Assembly: GCA_963817855.1 (NCBI GenBank)
Contig: CAWFQA010000001.1
Location: 1,736,001-1,800,000 of the forward strand
DNA: 64,000 nt
Reading direction: 5' to 3'
From: JAKAAZ01 sp963817855
GTDB taxonomy: Bacteria > Acidobacteriota > Terriglobia > Terriglobales > Acidobacteriaceae
Under the pieces are notes generated by a model. That model worked only from the letters and a program-made list of their open reading frames with translations, searched no databases and had not been told where the DNA came from. Below, one piece after another: positions 43,969 to 53,500 of this stretch. Position 1 is the stretch's first letter. The number at the start of each line of letters is the position of its first letter. A program made the translations under genes and the position numbers.

Positions 43969-44652
43969 CACCCATGGACACAATCGCACTGCTATTGACG
44001 ATTCGCCTGGCGCTGGTCACGACGGTGATCCTGCTGTTCATTGCCGTGCCGCTGGCCGACTGGCTCGCGTTTACCGGTAGTCGCGCGAAAATTCTTGTCC
44101 AGGCCATCTGCGCGCTGCCCATCGTGTTGCCGCCCACCGTGCTCGGCTTTTATCTGCTGGTGGCTCTCGGTCCACGCACTGCATTCGGTCGTGCTCTCAC
44201 GCATCTGCTCGGGCATCCGCTCGCTTTCTCCTTCGCTGGATTAGTTGTCGGCTCGGTGATCTACAGCCTGCCTTTTGCTGTTCAACCGCTGGCGACTGGC
44301 TTTGCCGCCGTCGACCGCTCCATGCTCGACGCCGCCACTACGCTCGGCAGCGGTCGCTGGGACAGAATGCGGCGCGTGGTTCTCCCGCTCTCTCGTGGAT
44401 CGCTCCTCACCGCCGTTGTGTTGAGCTTCGCCCACACCGTTGGCGAGTTCGGTGTCGTCCTCATGATCGGCGGCAATCTTCCCGGGCGCCACGCGCACGC
44501 TCTCCATCGCGCTCTACGATCAGGTGCAGGATTTTCAATATGCCCAGGCCAATCGCACCGCGCTGTTTCTGCTGGCAATCTGTCTGGTCGCGTTGATGCT
44601 GCTCTACAGCCTTCGCCCCGAATCACGGCCCAGGAGCGGCGACCTTGTCTGA
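43965..44652 (+). CDS. modB: Molybdate ABC transporter permease (apparent frameshift)
   Basis: The reading frame is intact to GGNLPG and then reads out of phase. Removing one G of the GGG at 44484-44486 restores GNLPGATRTLSIALYDQVQ and a stop at 44650-44652. This gives about 228 residues, the normal ModB length. The membrane part has five helices with ICALPIVLPPTVLGFYLLV and the cytoplasmic EAA-type loop DAATTLGSGRWDRMRRVVLP that contacts the ATPase. TVGEFGVVLMIGGNLPG is typical of molybdate and sulfate permeases. It overlaps modC by eight bases. Confidence 0.9.
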
Positions 44653-45497
44653 CGCATCAATTCCCAACCTCGAGTTGGCTAACCCCGTGCGTCCCGGCAC
44701 CAGCAACACGCCCTGGCTCACCGTCCACCTCGAGCATCGCTTTCACCACAATGGCGCCGGATTTCATCTTCACCTTGCCTTTTCCGCGTACGCGCAGCGC
44801 ACCGTCGTCTTCGGTCCGTCAGGATCGGGCAAGTCTTCTCTGCTGCGTGCCATCGCCGGCCTGCTCAAGCCTGACGTGGCCACCATTGAATTTCACGGCA
44901 CGGTTGTCTGCCAAACCGCGCGCGACAGCAAGCCCACAATTTTCGTTCCCGCGGACAAACGCCGCGTCGGCCTGGTGATGCAGAGTCCTGCCGTCTTCCC
45001 ACATCTCACCGCGTCCGGCAATGTCGCCTTTGCGATGCGTGGAAAAGATCAGCGCCGCGCAAAAAGAAAAGATCGCGCGACTGCTTGAAATTGTCGAGGC
45101 GGAATCGCTCGCCTCGCGCTGGCCGCGCGAACTCTCCGGCGGTCAATTGCAGCGCATCGCCATCGCCCGCACGCTCGCCGCGGAGCCAACCATACTGCTG
45201 CTGGATGAACCCTTCGCCGCGCTCGATGCGCCCAGCCGTGAGCGAATCTCCAACAATCTGCATCAGTGGGCGCGCGAACGCGGCATTCCCGTCTTGACGG
45301 TCACCCACAATCTGGAAGAAGTGTTCGCGGCCGGCGATGAAGTGCTCACCATGGAAGAAGGCCGCGTCGATGGCGCAGGGCACGCCGGAACGAGTTTGGC
45401 AATTCACCGAGAACGGCTGTTGCATGTGTTGCACGCCATCCCGGCCCCGGTTCTCGGAAATACATCTCTTCGTCCAGAAAACGACCGCGACGTCTAA
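44645..45497 (+). CDS. modC: Molybdate ABC transporter ATPase (apparent frameshifts)
   Basis: An ABC ATPase broken into frames 44645-45088 and 45021-45497. Removing one A of the AAAA at 45043-45046 joins GNVAFAMRGK to ISAAQKEKIARLL. Walker A is GPSGSGKSS, the signature LSGGQLQRIAIAR, Walker B ILLLDEPFAALD, and the H-loop VTHNLEEVF. A second slip near 45368 is likely, because the +1 frame there continues with AQGTPERVWQF, the expected ModC ending; the true C-terminus is therefore uncertain. The usual C-terminal TOBE domain of ModC is absent, consistent with the oxyanion sensor being a separate protein at the head of the operon. Confidence 0.85.
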
Positions 45498-45537
45498 GAT
45501 TCCGGGTGGCGGCTCAGGACTCTTGCCGCAAAACTTC

Positions 45538-46612
45538 TCAGGAGCCCGCAACGTAGACTGGCTCTTGCTCCAGGCAGATCCCGAACTGCGCCAGCACGCG
45601 TTTGCGAATCTCATCCCGCAGCACCAGAATCTCCTTCGCCGTCGCATTCCCGCGATTCACAATCGCCAGCGTGTGCCGGCTCGATACGGCAGCCGACCCC
45701 ATCGCAAATCCCTTGGGAAATCCGGCCTGCTCAATCAACCATCCGGCCAGCAGTTTCACCGATCCTGGATCGGCGGCGAAATGTGGAATCGGCTCGGTCA
45801 GCATCAAGCCCGCGCGATGCGCTTCTTTCACCACCCGCGCGGAAATGTCCGCCAGGTGCGACTCCGACACCACCGGATTCTTAAAGAACGATCCGGCGCT
45901 GAGGCAATCGGGGTCGCCATCCACCAGCAACATTCCTTTTTGCTGCCGGATGCTGCGCACCTTGTCGCTCACCTGCTTAAGCGTTGGCCCCTCGGTCCAG
46001 CCGGAAAATGCATGCGCCAGGTCCTGATATTTCAGATGAGGCGCGCCGTGCAGCTTCAGCCGATATCCCACTTCCGTAACAATGTAGCGGTCGCGTCCGG
46101 TGCTGTTGAAGATGCTTCTGCGATAACCAAACTGGCATTGCGCGGCGGTAAAATCCACCAGCTTGAGCGTCGTGCGGTCCAGAGCCCGCACCGCCACAAT
46201 GGTCGATGCCACTTCTTGGCCATACGCGCCCACGTTCTGCACCGGCGTTCCACCCACCGTGCCCGGAATGCCGGCCATGCACTCGACACCGGCAAAATCC
46301 TGATCCACGACATGCGAAACAAAACTATCCCAGTCTTCGCCGGCGGCCGCGGTAAATACGTTGTAGTCGTTGTTCGAGGCCCTGCCGGATTCCGCGGTTC
46401 GCCACCCGGACCACTGCACCCGGAAATCCTTTGTCCGACACCAGCAGATTGCTGCCGCCGCCTAAAACAAACAGCGGCACATTCTTTGTGCGTGCAAACG
46501 ACACTGCTTCCGCCAGCTCGGCTTCGTTGGTCGCTTCCATAAACCAACGCGCCGGGCCACCAATGCGAAAGGTGGTGTACGGGGCTAAAACGATCTTTTC
46601 TTGTATCTCCAC
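45538..46612 (-). CDS. murB: UDP-N-acetylenolpyruvoylglucosamine reductase (apparent frameshift)
   Basis: A FAD enzyme that reduces UDP-GlcNAc-enolpyruvate to UDP-MurNAc in peptidoglycan synthesis, cytoplasmic. Frames 46325-46612 and 45538-46419 join if one base of the CCC at 46380-46382 (plus strand) is removed, giving RGIRQASNNDYNVF. Motifs: APYTTFRIGGPARWF, VLGGGSNLLVSDKGF, GVECMAGIPGTVGGTPVQN, VGAYGQEV, FGYRRSIF and the catalytic serine and glutamate regions SAGSFFKNP and LTEPIPHF. About 357 residues after correction, close to the E. coli-type length of 342. An essential enzyme, so the break is almost certainly a sequence error. Confidence 0.92.
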
Positions 46613-46886
46613 GAGGATGAGCCTACATCATAGCGGTTTCGCCGCGAATTGTGAGAAAACATAGGGGTAACGAATCAGTATCGGGGCAGCGCAGGTGGCC
46701 TGTTCTGGGTCTTCCCTGAATCCCGACAAATCCGCTCAACGCGGCATGAGCAACAGCTTCGCCAATGACGAAAACCGTGTCAATTAAGAATCCAGGAGCG
46801 GACAACAGGCCTCTGAAGTCTCCCGACGGATAGGCCAGCCGCTGGTTCCACCAAAATTTAGGATGGAGGAGTTCTCCAGCCCACCC

Positions 46887-47480
46887 TCATTCACGTGATG
46901 CGGAGGATGAGCCACCCGCCAGATTATCCGGACGTAGGTAAGTGGGAAGTTCGATCACAGGATTATAAGCAGCACAGGCAGCTCCCAACTTCCGAAAAAC
47001 CTGCTCATTATCGGTGACTAGGTACAGGGAGCCGTTCTGTCGCGAATATGCGAAATATCGAGTTCCGTGGGGCATAAAATATGCGTCCCACCCCCAGAGC
47101 AGCGGAAGAGTCAGGAACGCATGATTGTCCACGATTTCATCGCTTCTAAACAATTGCGCTGGAGCATTCTCGACGGACTCAACTCCTCCGTATCCGCGCC
47201 GCATTTGCTCAAGTATTCGCAGCCCACATCGCTCGATCTCCGGAGTTCCCATGTCATAATTTGTGTACCAAATCATTCCACCGTAATATCCGGTGTCCTC
47301 CTCAACCGCCAGTAAACTGTATACGAGCGCCACAACCCTCGGTGCTTCGGACGGTATGTCAACTCGGAAGCCAAATATTTCTGAGGTCTCGTAGTGCAAG
47401 TGATTGGGTGATTCAAGCTTCACTCCAGATGGGGACTCACTGCACCACTGGACTAGATCATTGAAACTAAGTGTCTTCAT
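46887..47480 (-). CDS. Hypothetical protein, unknown function
   Basis: A 197-residue cytoplasmic protein with no signal peptide or membrane helix. It has a plausible ribosome-binding site (AGGA eight bases before the ATG). The sequence is aromatic-rich and acidic, with YYGGMIWYTNYDMGTPEIER near 64-83 and LLWGWDAYFMPHGTRYFAYS near 126-145. I do not recognise the family. The size and composition resemble immunity-type or SMI1-like small proteins, but no toxin gene is adjacent, so this is only a comparison. The 274 bases upstream towards murB show nothing identifiable. Confidence 0.7.
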   Translation of the reverse strand: MKTLSFNDLVQWCSESPSGVKLESPNHLHYETSEIFGFRVDIPSEAPRVVALVYSLLAVEEDTGYYGGMIWYTNYDMGTPEIERCGLRILEQMRRGYGGVESVENAPAQLFRSDEIVDNHAFLTLPLLWGWDAYFMPHGTRYFAYSRQNGSLYLVTDNEQVFRKLGAACAAYNPVIELPTYLRPDNLAGGSSSASRE

Positions 47481-47633
47481 ATATTTTTCCTAAGTTCCAA
47501 TTACGACCGGGATCACAATTTTTTCTTCATCCCATGTTAGCCGCAAAGAACGCGGCGAGCTGGGGCACGCAGATTTTGTTGGTTTCTGGGCCGGGAAATG
47601 GGCGGGGATGACCTGATACGCTAGACGTATCCC

Positions 47634-49041
47634 ATGATGGAAAAGCAAACACTTTCTGAGCCGACAACCGCGCACCGATTGCACTGCATCGGGTGTGGGG
47701 CGGAGATTGCCGGAGCGGAGGCGGCGGAGGATTTTCGCTGCCGCGAGTGCGGCAACTTGTTTGAAGTGGAGTATCCGGAACTGCTGCCACGCGGTGCGGA
47801 TTCTGGATTGGCGACGAAAAATCTGGCGGAGTGGATGGAAGGAAGTTTGGCGGGGGCGCCGGCTGTCGCGCGAGCCGCTGGATCGCAGTGGGGTATGGCG
47901 GTTCCGCGAGCTGCTGCCGTTTATGGCGGACAAGCGCAACGTGGTGACGCTGGAGGAAGGGAACACGCCGCTGTATCACCTGCCGCGCTGCGGCACGAGC
48001 CTGGGCGTGGAGCAGCTATTTGCCAAGCACCAGGGTATGAATCCGACCGGCTCGTTTAAAGATACAGGGATGACGGCGGCGCTCTCAGTGGCGCATGAGC
48101 GCGGATTTCAATGGGTGGCGTGCGCTTCGACGGGAAATACTTCCGCCTCGATGGCGGCGTATGCGGCACGTGCGGGGATGCGGTCGCTGGTGCTGATTCC
48201 CGAGGGAAAAGTGGCGTGGGGCAAGCTGTCGCAGTCGCTAGATTATGGGGCGGTCACGTGCCAGCTGAAAACGGATTTTGACGGATGCGTGTCAGTCTTG
48301 GCGGAGCTGGTGCGGCGCGCGCCGGTGTACCTGCTGAACTCGGTGAACCCGTATCGGCTGGAGGGGCAGAAAACGGCGGCGATTGAGCTGGCGGAAATGC
48401 TCGACTGGCAGGTGCCGGATCACTTGATTGTGCCGGGCGGAAACCTGGCGAACAGCTCGGCGCTGGGCAAGGGATTTCTGGAAATGCATGCGCTGGGGCT
48501 GATCGATCGGCTGCCGCGGATCAGCGTGATTCAGGCCGACGGTGCGAACCCGCTATTTTTGAGCTGGACGCAGCACCGGGGCAAGCAATTTTCTCCAGTG
48601 GAGGCACATACGCGCGCCAGCGCCATACGGATTGGCAATCCTGCATCGTGGAAGAAGGCGGTTGGCATCCTGGAGAGCACGGGCGGATGGTGCGAGCAGG
48701 TGAGCGAGCAGGAGATTGCGCTGGCGAAGGCGGAAATTGGCGCGGAGGGCATTGGGTGCGAGCCGGCCTCGGCGGTGACGCTGGCAGGGCTGAAGAAGCT
48801 GGTGGCGCAGGGGCATGTCGGCAAGCAGGAGAGCGTGGTGCTGCTGCTGACCGGGCACACATTGAAAGACCCGGAATACACGATTGACTTCCATCGGGGC
48901 AAGTTGTTGACGGCGCAGGAGACGGCTGCGATGGATGCGAATCAGCGGAAGCAGATGGAGCAGCTGGCCTCGGCGCCGCAGGCGCTAGAACCGACGGCGG
49001 AGGCCGTCATGCGCGTTTTGGATGCGGCGGTGCGCGGATGA
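47634..49041 (+). CDS. thrC: Threonine synthase (apparent frameshift)
   Basis: A PLP enzyme converting O-phosphohomoserine to threonine. Frames 47634-48059 and 47695-49041 join when one G of the GGGGG at 47852-47856 is removed (WMEGSLAGRRLSREPLDRSG). The N-terminus carries a small zinc-ribbon-like pair of CxxC motifs (LHCIGCGAEI and FRCRECGNLF), common in one class of threonine synthases. LEEGNTPLYHL, the PLP lysine in NPTGSFKDTGM, ACASTGNTSASMAAYAARAG and VPGGNLANSSALGKGF are diagnostic. About 468 residues when corrected. The last four bases overlap the start of thrB. Confidence 0.92.
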
Positions 49042-50021
49042 AAAAGACCGCTTCCAGCTTGCACTTGCGATTGCCCGCGACCTCCGCCAACCTGGGGCCT
49101 GCGTTTGATACGGGCGCGCTGGCGCTGAAGATGCATTTGGAAATTGATGCCGAGGCGGCGGACCGGTTCAGCATCGTTGCCGAGGGTCGCGATACGGAGG
49201 CTTGCAGCAAGCTGGAAGGCAACCTTGTGCTGGAGACGTACAAGAGGCTGATGGAGGAGAATGGCCGGCCGATCCAGCCGCTGCAATTGCGGGTTAAGAA
49301 TGGAATTCCGCTAGGCATGGGTTGTGGATCGTCCGCGGCGGCCCGGCTGGCGGGAATTGCGCTGGCAGTCGAGTTTGGCGAGCTGGGCTGGCAGGAGCAG
49401 GAAATTCTGGACGCCTCCGCCTTCCTGGAAGGCCACCCGGACAATGCCACGGCCTGCTGGCTGGGCGGGATGACGGTTTCGGCGATCGCACCCCGAGCAG
49501 CGACGGAACACCGCGAGAGGCCGAAAGGCTATCCAAGCGTTGCCGTGGGGCGGATTGAGATCCCAGATCACTGGAGCGCGGTGATGGTGTTGCCGCGAGA
49601 CCCGGTGCGGACGGAAGAGTCGCGAAAGCTGCTGCCGGACTATTACAGCCGCGCGGATGTCGTACAGAATTTGCAGCATAGCTCGCTGCTGGTGGCGGCG
49701 TTTGCCTCTGGAAGGGACGACTTGCTGCGGGCGGCGATGTTGGATTGCATGCACCAACCCTACCGGGTGGCGATTTGCCCGTTGCTGGCAACGATGCTGC
49801 CGCTGGCAGGCTCTCCGGGCATCCTGGGAGCGGCGCTGAGCGGGGCGGGACCGGGAATTCTGCTGGTAGTGGAGCGAAATCTGGACCGTGCCGGGCTGGA
49901 ACGCCGCGTTGGCGAGGCTTTGGGGGACGGATCGAGCTGCGAGGTCATCCCATGCGGCTTTGAGAGCCAGGGCGCGGGGTCGGCGGTGCGCCGGGATACT
50001 CCCTTGAACGCTGAGGTATGA
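49038..50021 (+). CDS. thrB: Homoserine kinase (GHMP family)
   Basis: A 327-residue GHMP kinase that phosphorylates homoserine, supplying the substrate of the preceding thrC. LRLPATSANLGPAFDTGALA is the N-terminal homoserine kinase signature, and IPLGMGCGSSAAARLAG is the ATP-binding motif 2. SGAGPGILLVVE near the C-terminus is motif 3. EGHPDNATACWLGG is also typical. Coupled to thrC by an ATGA overlap. A strong terminator follows about 120 bases downstream. Confidence 0.94.
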   Translation: MKKTASSLHLRLPATSANLGPAFDTGALALKMHLEIDAEAADRFSIVAEGRDTEACSKLEGNLVLETYKRLMEENGRPIQPLQLRVKNGIPLGMGCGSSAAARLAGIALAVEFGELGWQEQEILDASAFLEGHPDNATACWLGGMTVSAIAPRAATEHRERPKGYPSVAVGRIEIPDHWSAVMVLPRDPVRTEESRKLLPDYYSRADVVQNLQHSSLLVAAFASGRDDLLRAAMLDCMHQPYRVAICPLLATMLPLAGSPGILGAALSGAGPGILLVVERNLDRAGLERRVGEALGDGSSCEVIPCGFESQGAGSAVRRDTPLNAEV

Positions 50022-50140
50022 CCCAGATGAGGAAGCAGTGGGACGGTAACTCAAATAATGTTACTCAAGTTTTGTTTACAATACACTCCGCCACCGCTAA
50101 CCTCTTTTTCAAGGGGCAGTTCTGGGGGAGGGCTGCTCTC

Positions 50141-50181
50141 GCGCCCGTTGATCTTTCACAAGATCCGGGCGCTTTTCTTTT
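50141..50181 (+). terminator. Rho-independent terminator of thrC-thrB
   Basis: GCGCCC and GATCTT pair with AAGATC and GGGCGC around a TCAC loop, followed by TTTTCTTTT. This is the clearest terminator in the window. It lies in the 371-base gap 50022-50392. The rest of that gap, 50182-50392, is the trxA leader and contains two short perfect palindromes. Confidence 0.85.
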
Positions 50182-50233
50182 GCCCAAAAATTGATAATTC
50201 TCACGGGTCTGCGCGGTTCGACGTGAAGGCTTT

Positions 50234-50278
50234 CTTAATGTATTAAGACTTGAAAGTGAATCTGCGACCAAATTGGTC
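50234..50278 (+). promoter_or_regulatory. Two short perfect palindromes upstream of trxA
   Basis: CTTAAT-GT-ATTAAG at 50234-50247 and GACCAA-A-TTGGTC at 50266-50278 stand 115-160 bases before trxA. They are the size of transcription-factor operators. No convincing -35/-10 pair is visible nearby, so the promoter position is unknown. Confidence 0.35.
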
Positions 50279-50392
50279 CGTGGTGCATCTAGTATTCTGT
50301 TGGAGTAGCGTCGCACTGCAGCTGTGAATCGTGAACTGAGGAGTGCTGTGCAAAGCAGCGATACTCTTCCGGCAATCCCAAGGAGGAAGTGA

Positions 50393-50725
50393 ATGGCAGG
50401 TCAGGCAGTACTTGAAGTAAAAGATGTAACGTTCGAGAAAGACGTATTGCAATCTGTTGAGCCAGTCCTGGTGGATTTTTGGGCGGCGTGGTGTGGACCC
50501 TGCAGAGCCTTGGGCCCGGTGGTCGACGAGGTGGCTGCCCAATATCAGGGCAAGTTGAAGGTAATGAAGATGGATGTGGACAGCAATTCTGCCACACCGA
50601 TGCGCTATGGAATTCGCGGAATTCCCGCGTTGCTGCTGTTCAAGGGCGGCAAGGTGGTAGAGCAGATCGTGGGTTTCGTGCCGAAAGAAACCATCGACAA
50701 GGCTATCCAGAAGCTGGTCGTGTAA
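50393..50725 (+). CDS. trxA: Thioredoxin
   Basis: A 110-residue cytoplasmic thioredoxin with the active site WCGPC (Cys34, Cys37) in VDFWAAWCGPCRALGPVV. The MKMDVDSNSATPMRYGIRGI stretch has the expected cis-proline region (GIPALLLFKGG). It reduces protein disulfides with NADPH and thioredoxin reductase. A very strong ribosome-binding site (AAGGAGG) precedes the ATG. Monocistronic, with its own terminator shared with the convergent lon gene. Confidence 0.96.
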   Translation: MAGQAVLEVKDVTFEKDVLQSVEPVLVDFWAAWCGPCRALGPVVDEVAAQYQGKLKVMKMDVDSNSATPMRYGIRGIPALLLFKGGKVVEQIVGFVPKETIDKAIQKLVV

Positions 50726-50750
50726 AAAAGTATTTCTGCAAGGGAAAATG

Positions 50751-50782
50751 AAGAAGCCCGGCTAAGTGCCGGGCTTTTCTTC
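50751..50782. terminator. Bidirectional terminator between trxA and lon
   Basis: AAGCCCGGC and GCCGGGCTT pair around TAAGT, with T-rich sequence on the plus strand and AAGAAG on the other side. It can end both trxA (plus) and lon (minus). Confidence 0.8.
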
Positions 50783-50810
50783 GTGCATTTGGCGTTTCGA
50801 TGACTTCGGC

Positions 50811-53240
50811 CTATTGCTGGGCGATGTTTTCCAGCGAGGTCGAGCCGGGTACGCCGGCCATTAAGCCATGGTCGGCGATCCCAGGCGCATCCGGGGCAAT
50901 CTCCGGCAACGGGCCTTCGAGAGCAACCTTCAAAACCTCATCCATTTGATCCACAAAGTGCATCTTCATGCTTGATTTTAAATTGTCTGGGACCTCGGCT
51001 AGATCGTTTTTGTTCTCCGCCGGAAGAATCACTTCAAAGACGCCAGCGCGATGAGCGGCCAGCAGTTTTTCTTTCAGGCCGCCGATGGGGAGCACTTTGC
51101 CTCGCAGCGTAATTTCGCCGGTCATGGCGACATCGCGGCGCACAGGGATTCGAGTCAACGCACTGGCGAGGGCGGTGGCGAGGGTGATGCCGGCGGAGGG
51201 ACCATCCTTGGGGATGGCGCCTTCCGGGACGTGAACGTGGATGTCGAGGCTGCGGTAGAAGTCGCGTCCCAAGCCCAGGTGATGAGCGCGGCTGCGGATG
51301 TAGGAGAGAGCCGCCTGGGCGGATTCCTGCATCACTTCGCCGAGCTGACCGGTGAGGGTGAGTTTGCCTTTGCCGTCGAGCACCTGGACTTCCGTGGAGA
51401 GGATGGAGCCGCCGACCTCAGTCCATGCCAGGCCAGTGACCAGGCCGATCTCATTTTGTTCGTGCACCTGCGAGTGGCGAACCTTGGGCAGTCCGAGGAA
51501 TTCCTGCAGATTTTCTGCGGTGATATCTTCCTTGTGCTTGGGGCCATTCTTTACGATGCGGCGAGCGACCTTACGGCAGACGTTGCCGATTTCGCGTTCG
51601 AGATTGCGGACGCCAGCTTCCCGCGTGTAGGAGCGAATGATTTCCTGTAGCGCCTCCTGGGTGAAGACAAGATTTTTCTCGTCGATGCCAGTCTGCTCCC
51701 GCTGTTTGCGGAGCAGATATTGCTTCGCAATTTCGACCTTTTCGTCTTCTGTGTAGCCATGCAGCCGCAGAATTTCCATGCGGTCCTGCAGCGGCGCAGG
51801 AATGGTGTGCAGGACGTTGGCAGTGGCGACGAACAGAACCTGCGACAGATCGTATTCCACGTCGAGATAATGATCCTGAAAGGTTGAGTTCTGCTCTGGG
51901 TCGAGAACTTCCAGCAAAGCGGAGGCTGGATCGCCGCGGAAGTCGGACGCCATCTTGTCGATTTCATCCAGCATGAAGACCGGATTTTTGGTGCCGGCCT
52001 TCTTCATGGATTGCAGGATCTGTCCCGGCATGGCGCCGATGTAGGTGCGGCGATGACCGCGAATTTCGGCCTCATCGCGCACACCGCCAAGCGACATGCG
52101 AACGAACTTGCGACCGGTGGCCTTGGCAATTGACATACCCAACGAGGTTTTACCAACGCCTGGAGGGCCGACGAAGCAGAGGATGGAGCCTTTGGGATTC
52201 TTGACTAGCTGACGGACGGCGAGGAACTCGAGAATGCGTTCCTTGATTTTTTCCAGACCGTAGTGGTCAGTGTTGAGAATTTTCTCGGCGTGATCGATGG
52301 AGCGGATCTCTTTCGATTTCTTCTTCCACGGAACCGCCAGCATCCAGTCCAGGTAATTTCTGGAGACCGTGGATTCGGCGGACATAGGTGGCATGGCCTC
52401 GAGTTTTTTCAGCTCCAGCGTTGCTTTTTCAAAGACTTCTTTTGGCATGCCTGCCATTTCAATTTTCTTCTTCAGCTCGTCGAATTCACTTTTCTCGCCG
52501 CGGCCGAGCTCTTTCTGGATGGCCTTGATTTTCTCATTGAGGTAATACTCTTTCTGGGCGCGCTCCATCTGTCGCTTGACGCGGGACTGGACGTTGCGGT
52601 CCATGCTCAACTTTTCAATTTCGATTTCGAGAATGCCGACCAAGTGATGCAGACGCTCGACGGGATCGAAGATGTCGAGCAGCATCTGCTTTTCTTCAAT
52701 CGGCAACTGCAGATTGGCCGAGATGGTGTCAGCGAGCTTTCCAGGCTCTTCCATGCGAACGGCAGCGGCGACGGTTTCCAGGTTCAGTGCCTGCTGCAGC
52801 TTGACGTACTGCTCGAATAAGCCGGAGACCCGTTGCATGACCTGTTCGACGACCTTGGTCATTTCGGTTTCGACGTTGTTGACGCGGAGTGTGGCGACAA
52901 AGAAGCCATCGGTGTCGACAATTTCGGTAGCCTTGGCGCGTTCAATGCCTTCGACCAGCACCTTGATGTTGCCGTCCGGCATCTTTACGCTCTGCACTAT
53001 GTTGCCGATGGTGCCAGTGGTGAAGATGTCTTTCTGCGTGGGCTCGTCCTGCCCGGCATCGTGCTGAGTCGCCAGAAAAATTTTGCGATCGCCGGTGAGG
53101 GCTTCCTCCAGGGCGCGCACGCTGGACTCACGGCCGACGACGAAGGGAGTCATCATGTACGGAAAGATGACCATATCGCGGATCGGCATCATAGGAAGCT
53201 TGCGAAGCTCGAGATTTTCGCGGGATTCTTTCACAGGCAC
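50811..53240 (-). CDS. lon: ATP-dependent protease Lon (LonA type)
   Basis: An 809-residue soluble AAA+ protease. The N-terminal substrate domain (about 10-210, LPMMPIRDMVIFPYM) is followed by a coiled coil with IKAIQKELGRGEKSEFDELK. The AAA+ module has Walker A GPPGVGKTS and Walker B NPVFMLDEIDKM. The C-terminal protease domain carries the catalytic Ser of PKDGPSAGIT and the Lys of GGLKEKLLAAHRAG. Length and order are those of LonA. It degrades misfolded and regulatory proteins. The 260 bases upstream (53241-53500) show TAGAAT-like sequence but no certain promoter. Confidence 0.97.
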   Translation of the reverse strand: MPVKESRENLELRKLPMMPIRDMVIFPYMMTPFVVGRESSVRALEEALTGDRKIFLATQHDAGQDEPTQKDIFTTGTIGNIVQSVKMPDGNIKVLVEGIERAKATEIVDTDGFFVATLRVNNVETEMTKVVEQVMQRVSGLFEQYVKLQQALNLETVAAAVRMEEPGKLADTISANLQLPIEEKQMLLDIFDPVERLHHLVGILEIEIEKLSMDRNVQSRVKRQMERAQKEYYLNEKIKAIQKELGRGEKSEFDELKKKIEMAGMPKEVFEKATLELKKLEAMPPMSAESTVSRNYLDWMLAVPWKKKSKEIRSIDHAEKILNTDHYGLEKIKERILEFLAVRQLVKNPKGSILCFVGPPGVGKTSLGMSIAKATGRKFVRMSLGGVRDEAEIRGHRRTYIGAMPGQILQSMKKAGTKNPVFMLDEIDKMASDFRGDPASALLEVLDPEQNSTFQDHYLDVEYDLSQVLFVATANVLHTIPAPLQDRMEILRLHGYTEDEKVEIAKQYLLRKQREQTGIDEKNLVFTQEALQEIIRSYTREAGVRNLEREIGNVCRKVARRIVKNGPKHKEDITAENLQEFLGLPKVRHSQVHEQNEIGLVTGLAWTEVGGSILSTEVQVLDGKGKLTLTGQLGEVMQESAQAALSYIRSRAHHLGLGRDFYRSLDIHVHVPEGAIPKDGPSAGITLATALASALTRIPVRRDVAMTGEITLRGKVLPIGGLKEKLLAAHRAGVFEVILPAENKNDLAEVPDNLKSSMKMHFVDQMDEVLKVALEGPLPEIAPDAPGIADHGLMAGVPGSTSLENIAQQ

Positions 53241-53500
53241 CTCTGGGGTTGAGTCTCTCTACCTATTCTAAAGCAGTTTCACCGTCATTCTGTCGCCGTT
53301 TACAGATACCAGTTGCGTCATTCAGTACGGAGAAGCTCGAGCGAAAGTTCTGCCGCGCGGGTATTATGCGATGTGTATCGCCGTTATGAGCCGCACATTC
53401 GCTGTCGACGCGATGCAGCGGACAGGCGATGAGTTTTGTTGCAAACACATTGCTTCAATCTTGATGCGATGAAAGCAAATTCGCAATCTTCAATGTTGCG

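Noticed and set aside
45337..46542. 401-codon plus-strand open frame
   Set aside because: Its first residues continue the true modC frame after a probable base insertion, but the rest runs antisense through murB and is not a protein.
46623..46805. 60-codon minus-strand frame upstream of murB
   Set aside because: No ribosome-binding site, no motif, and it ends inside the expected murB promoter region.
39680..47860. Programmed ribosomal frameshifting as the cause of the broken frames
   Set aside because: The breaks occur in unrelated housekeeping genes, all need the same correction of one extra base, and no slippery heptamer followed by a structure is common to them.
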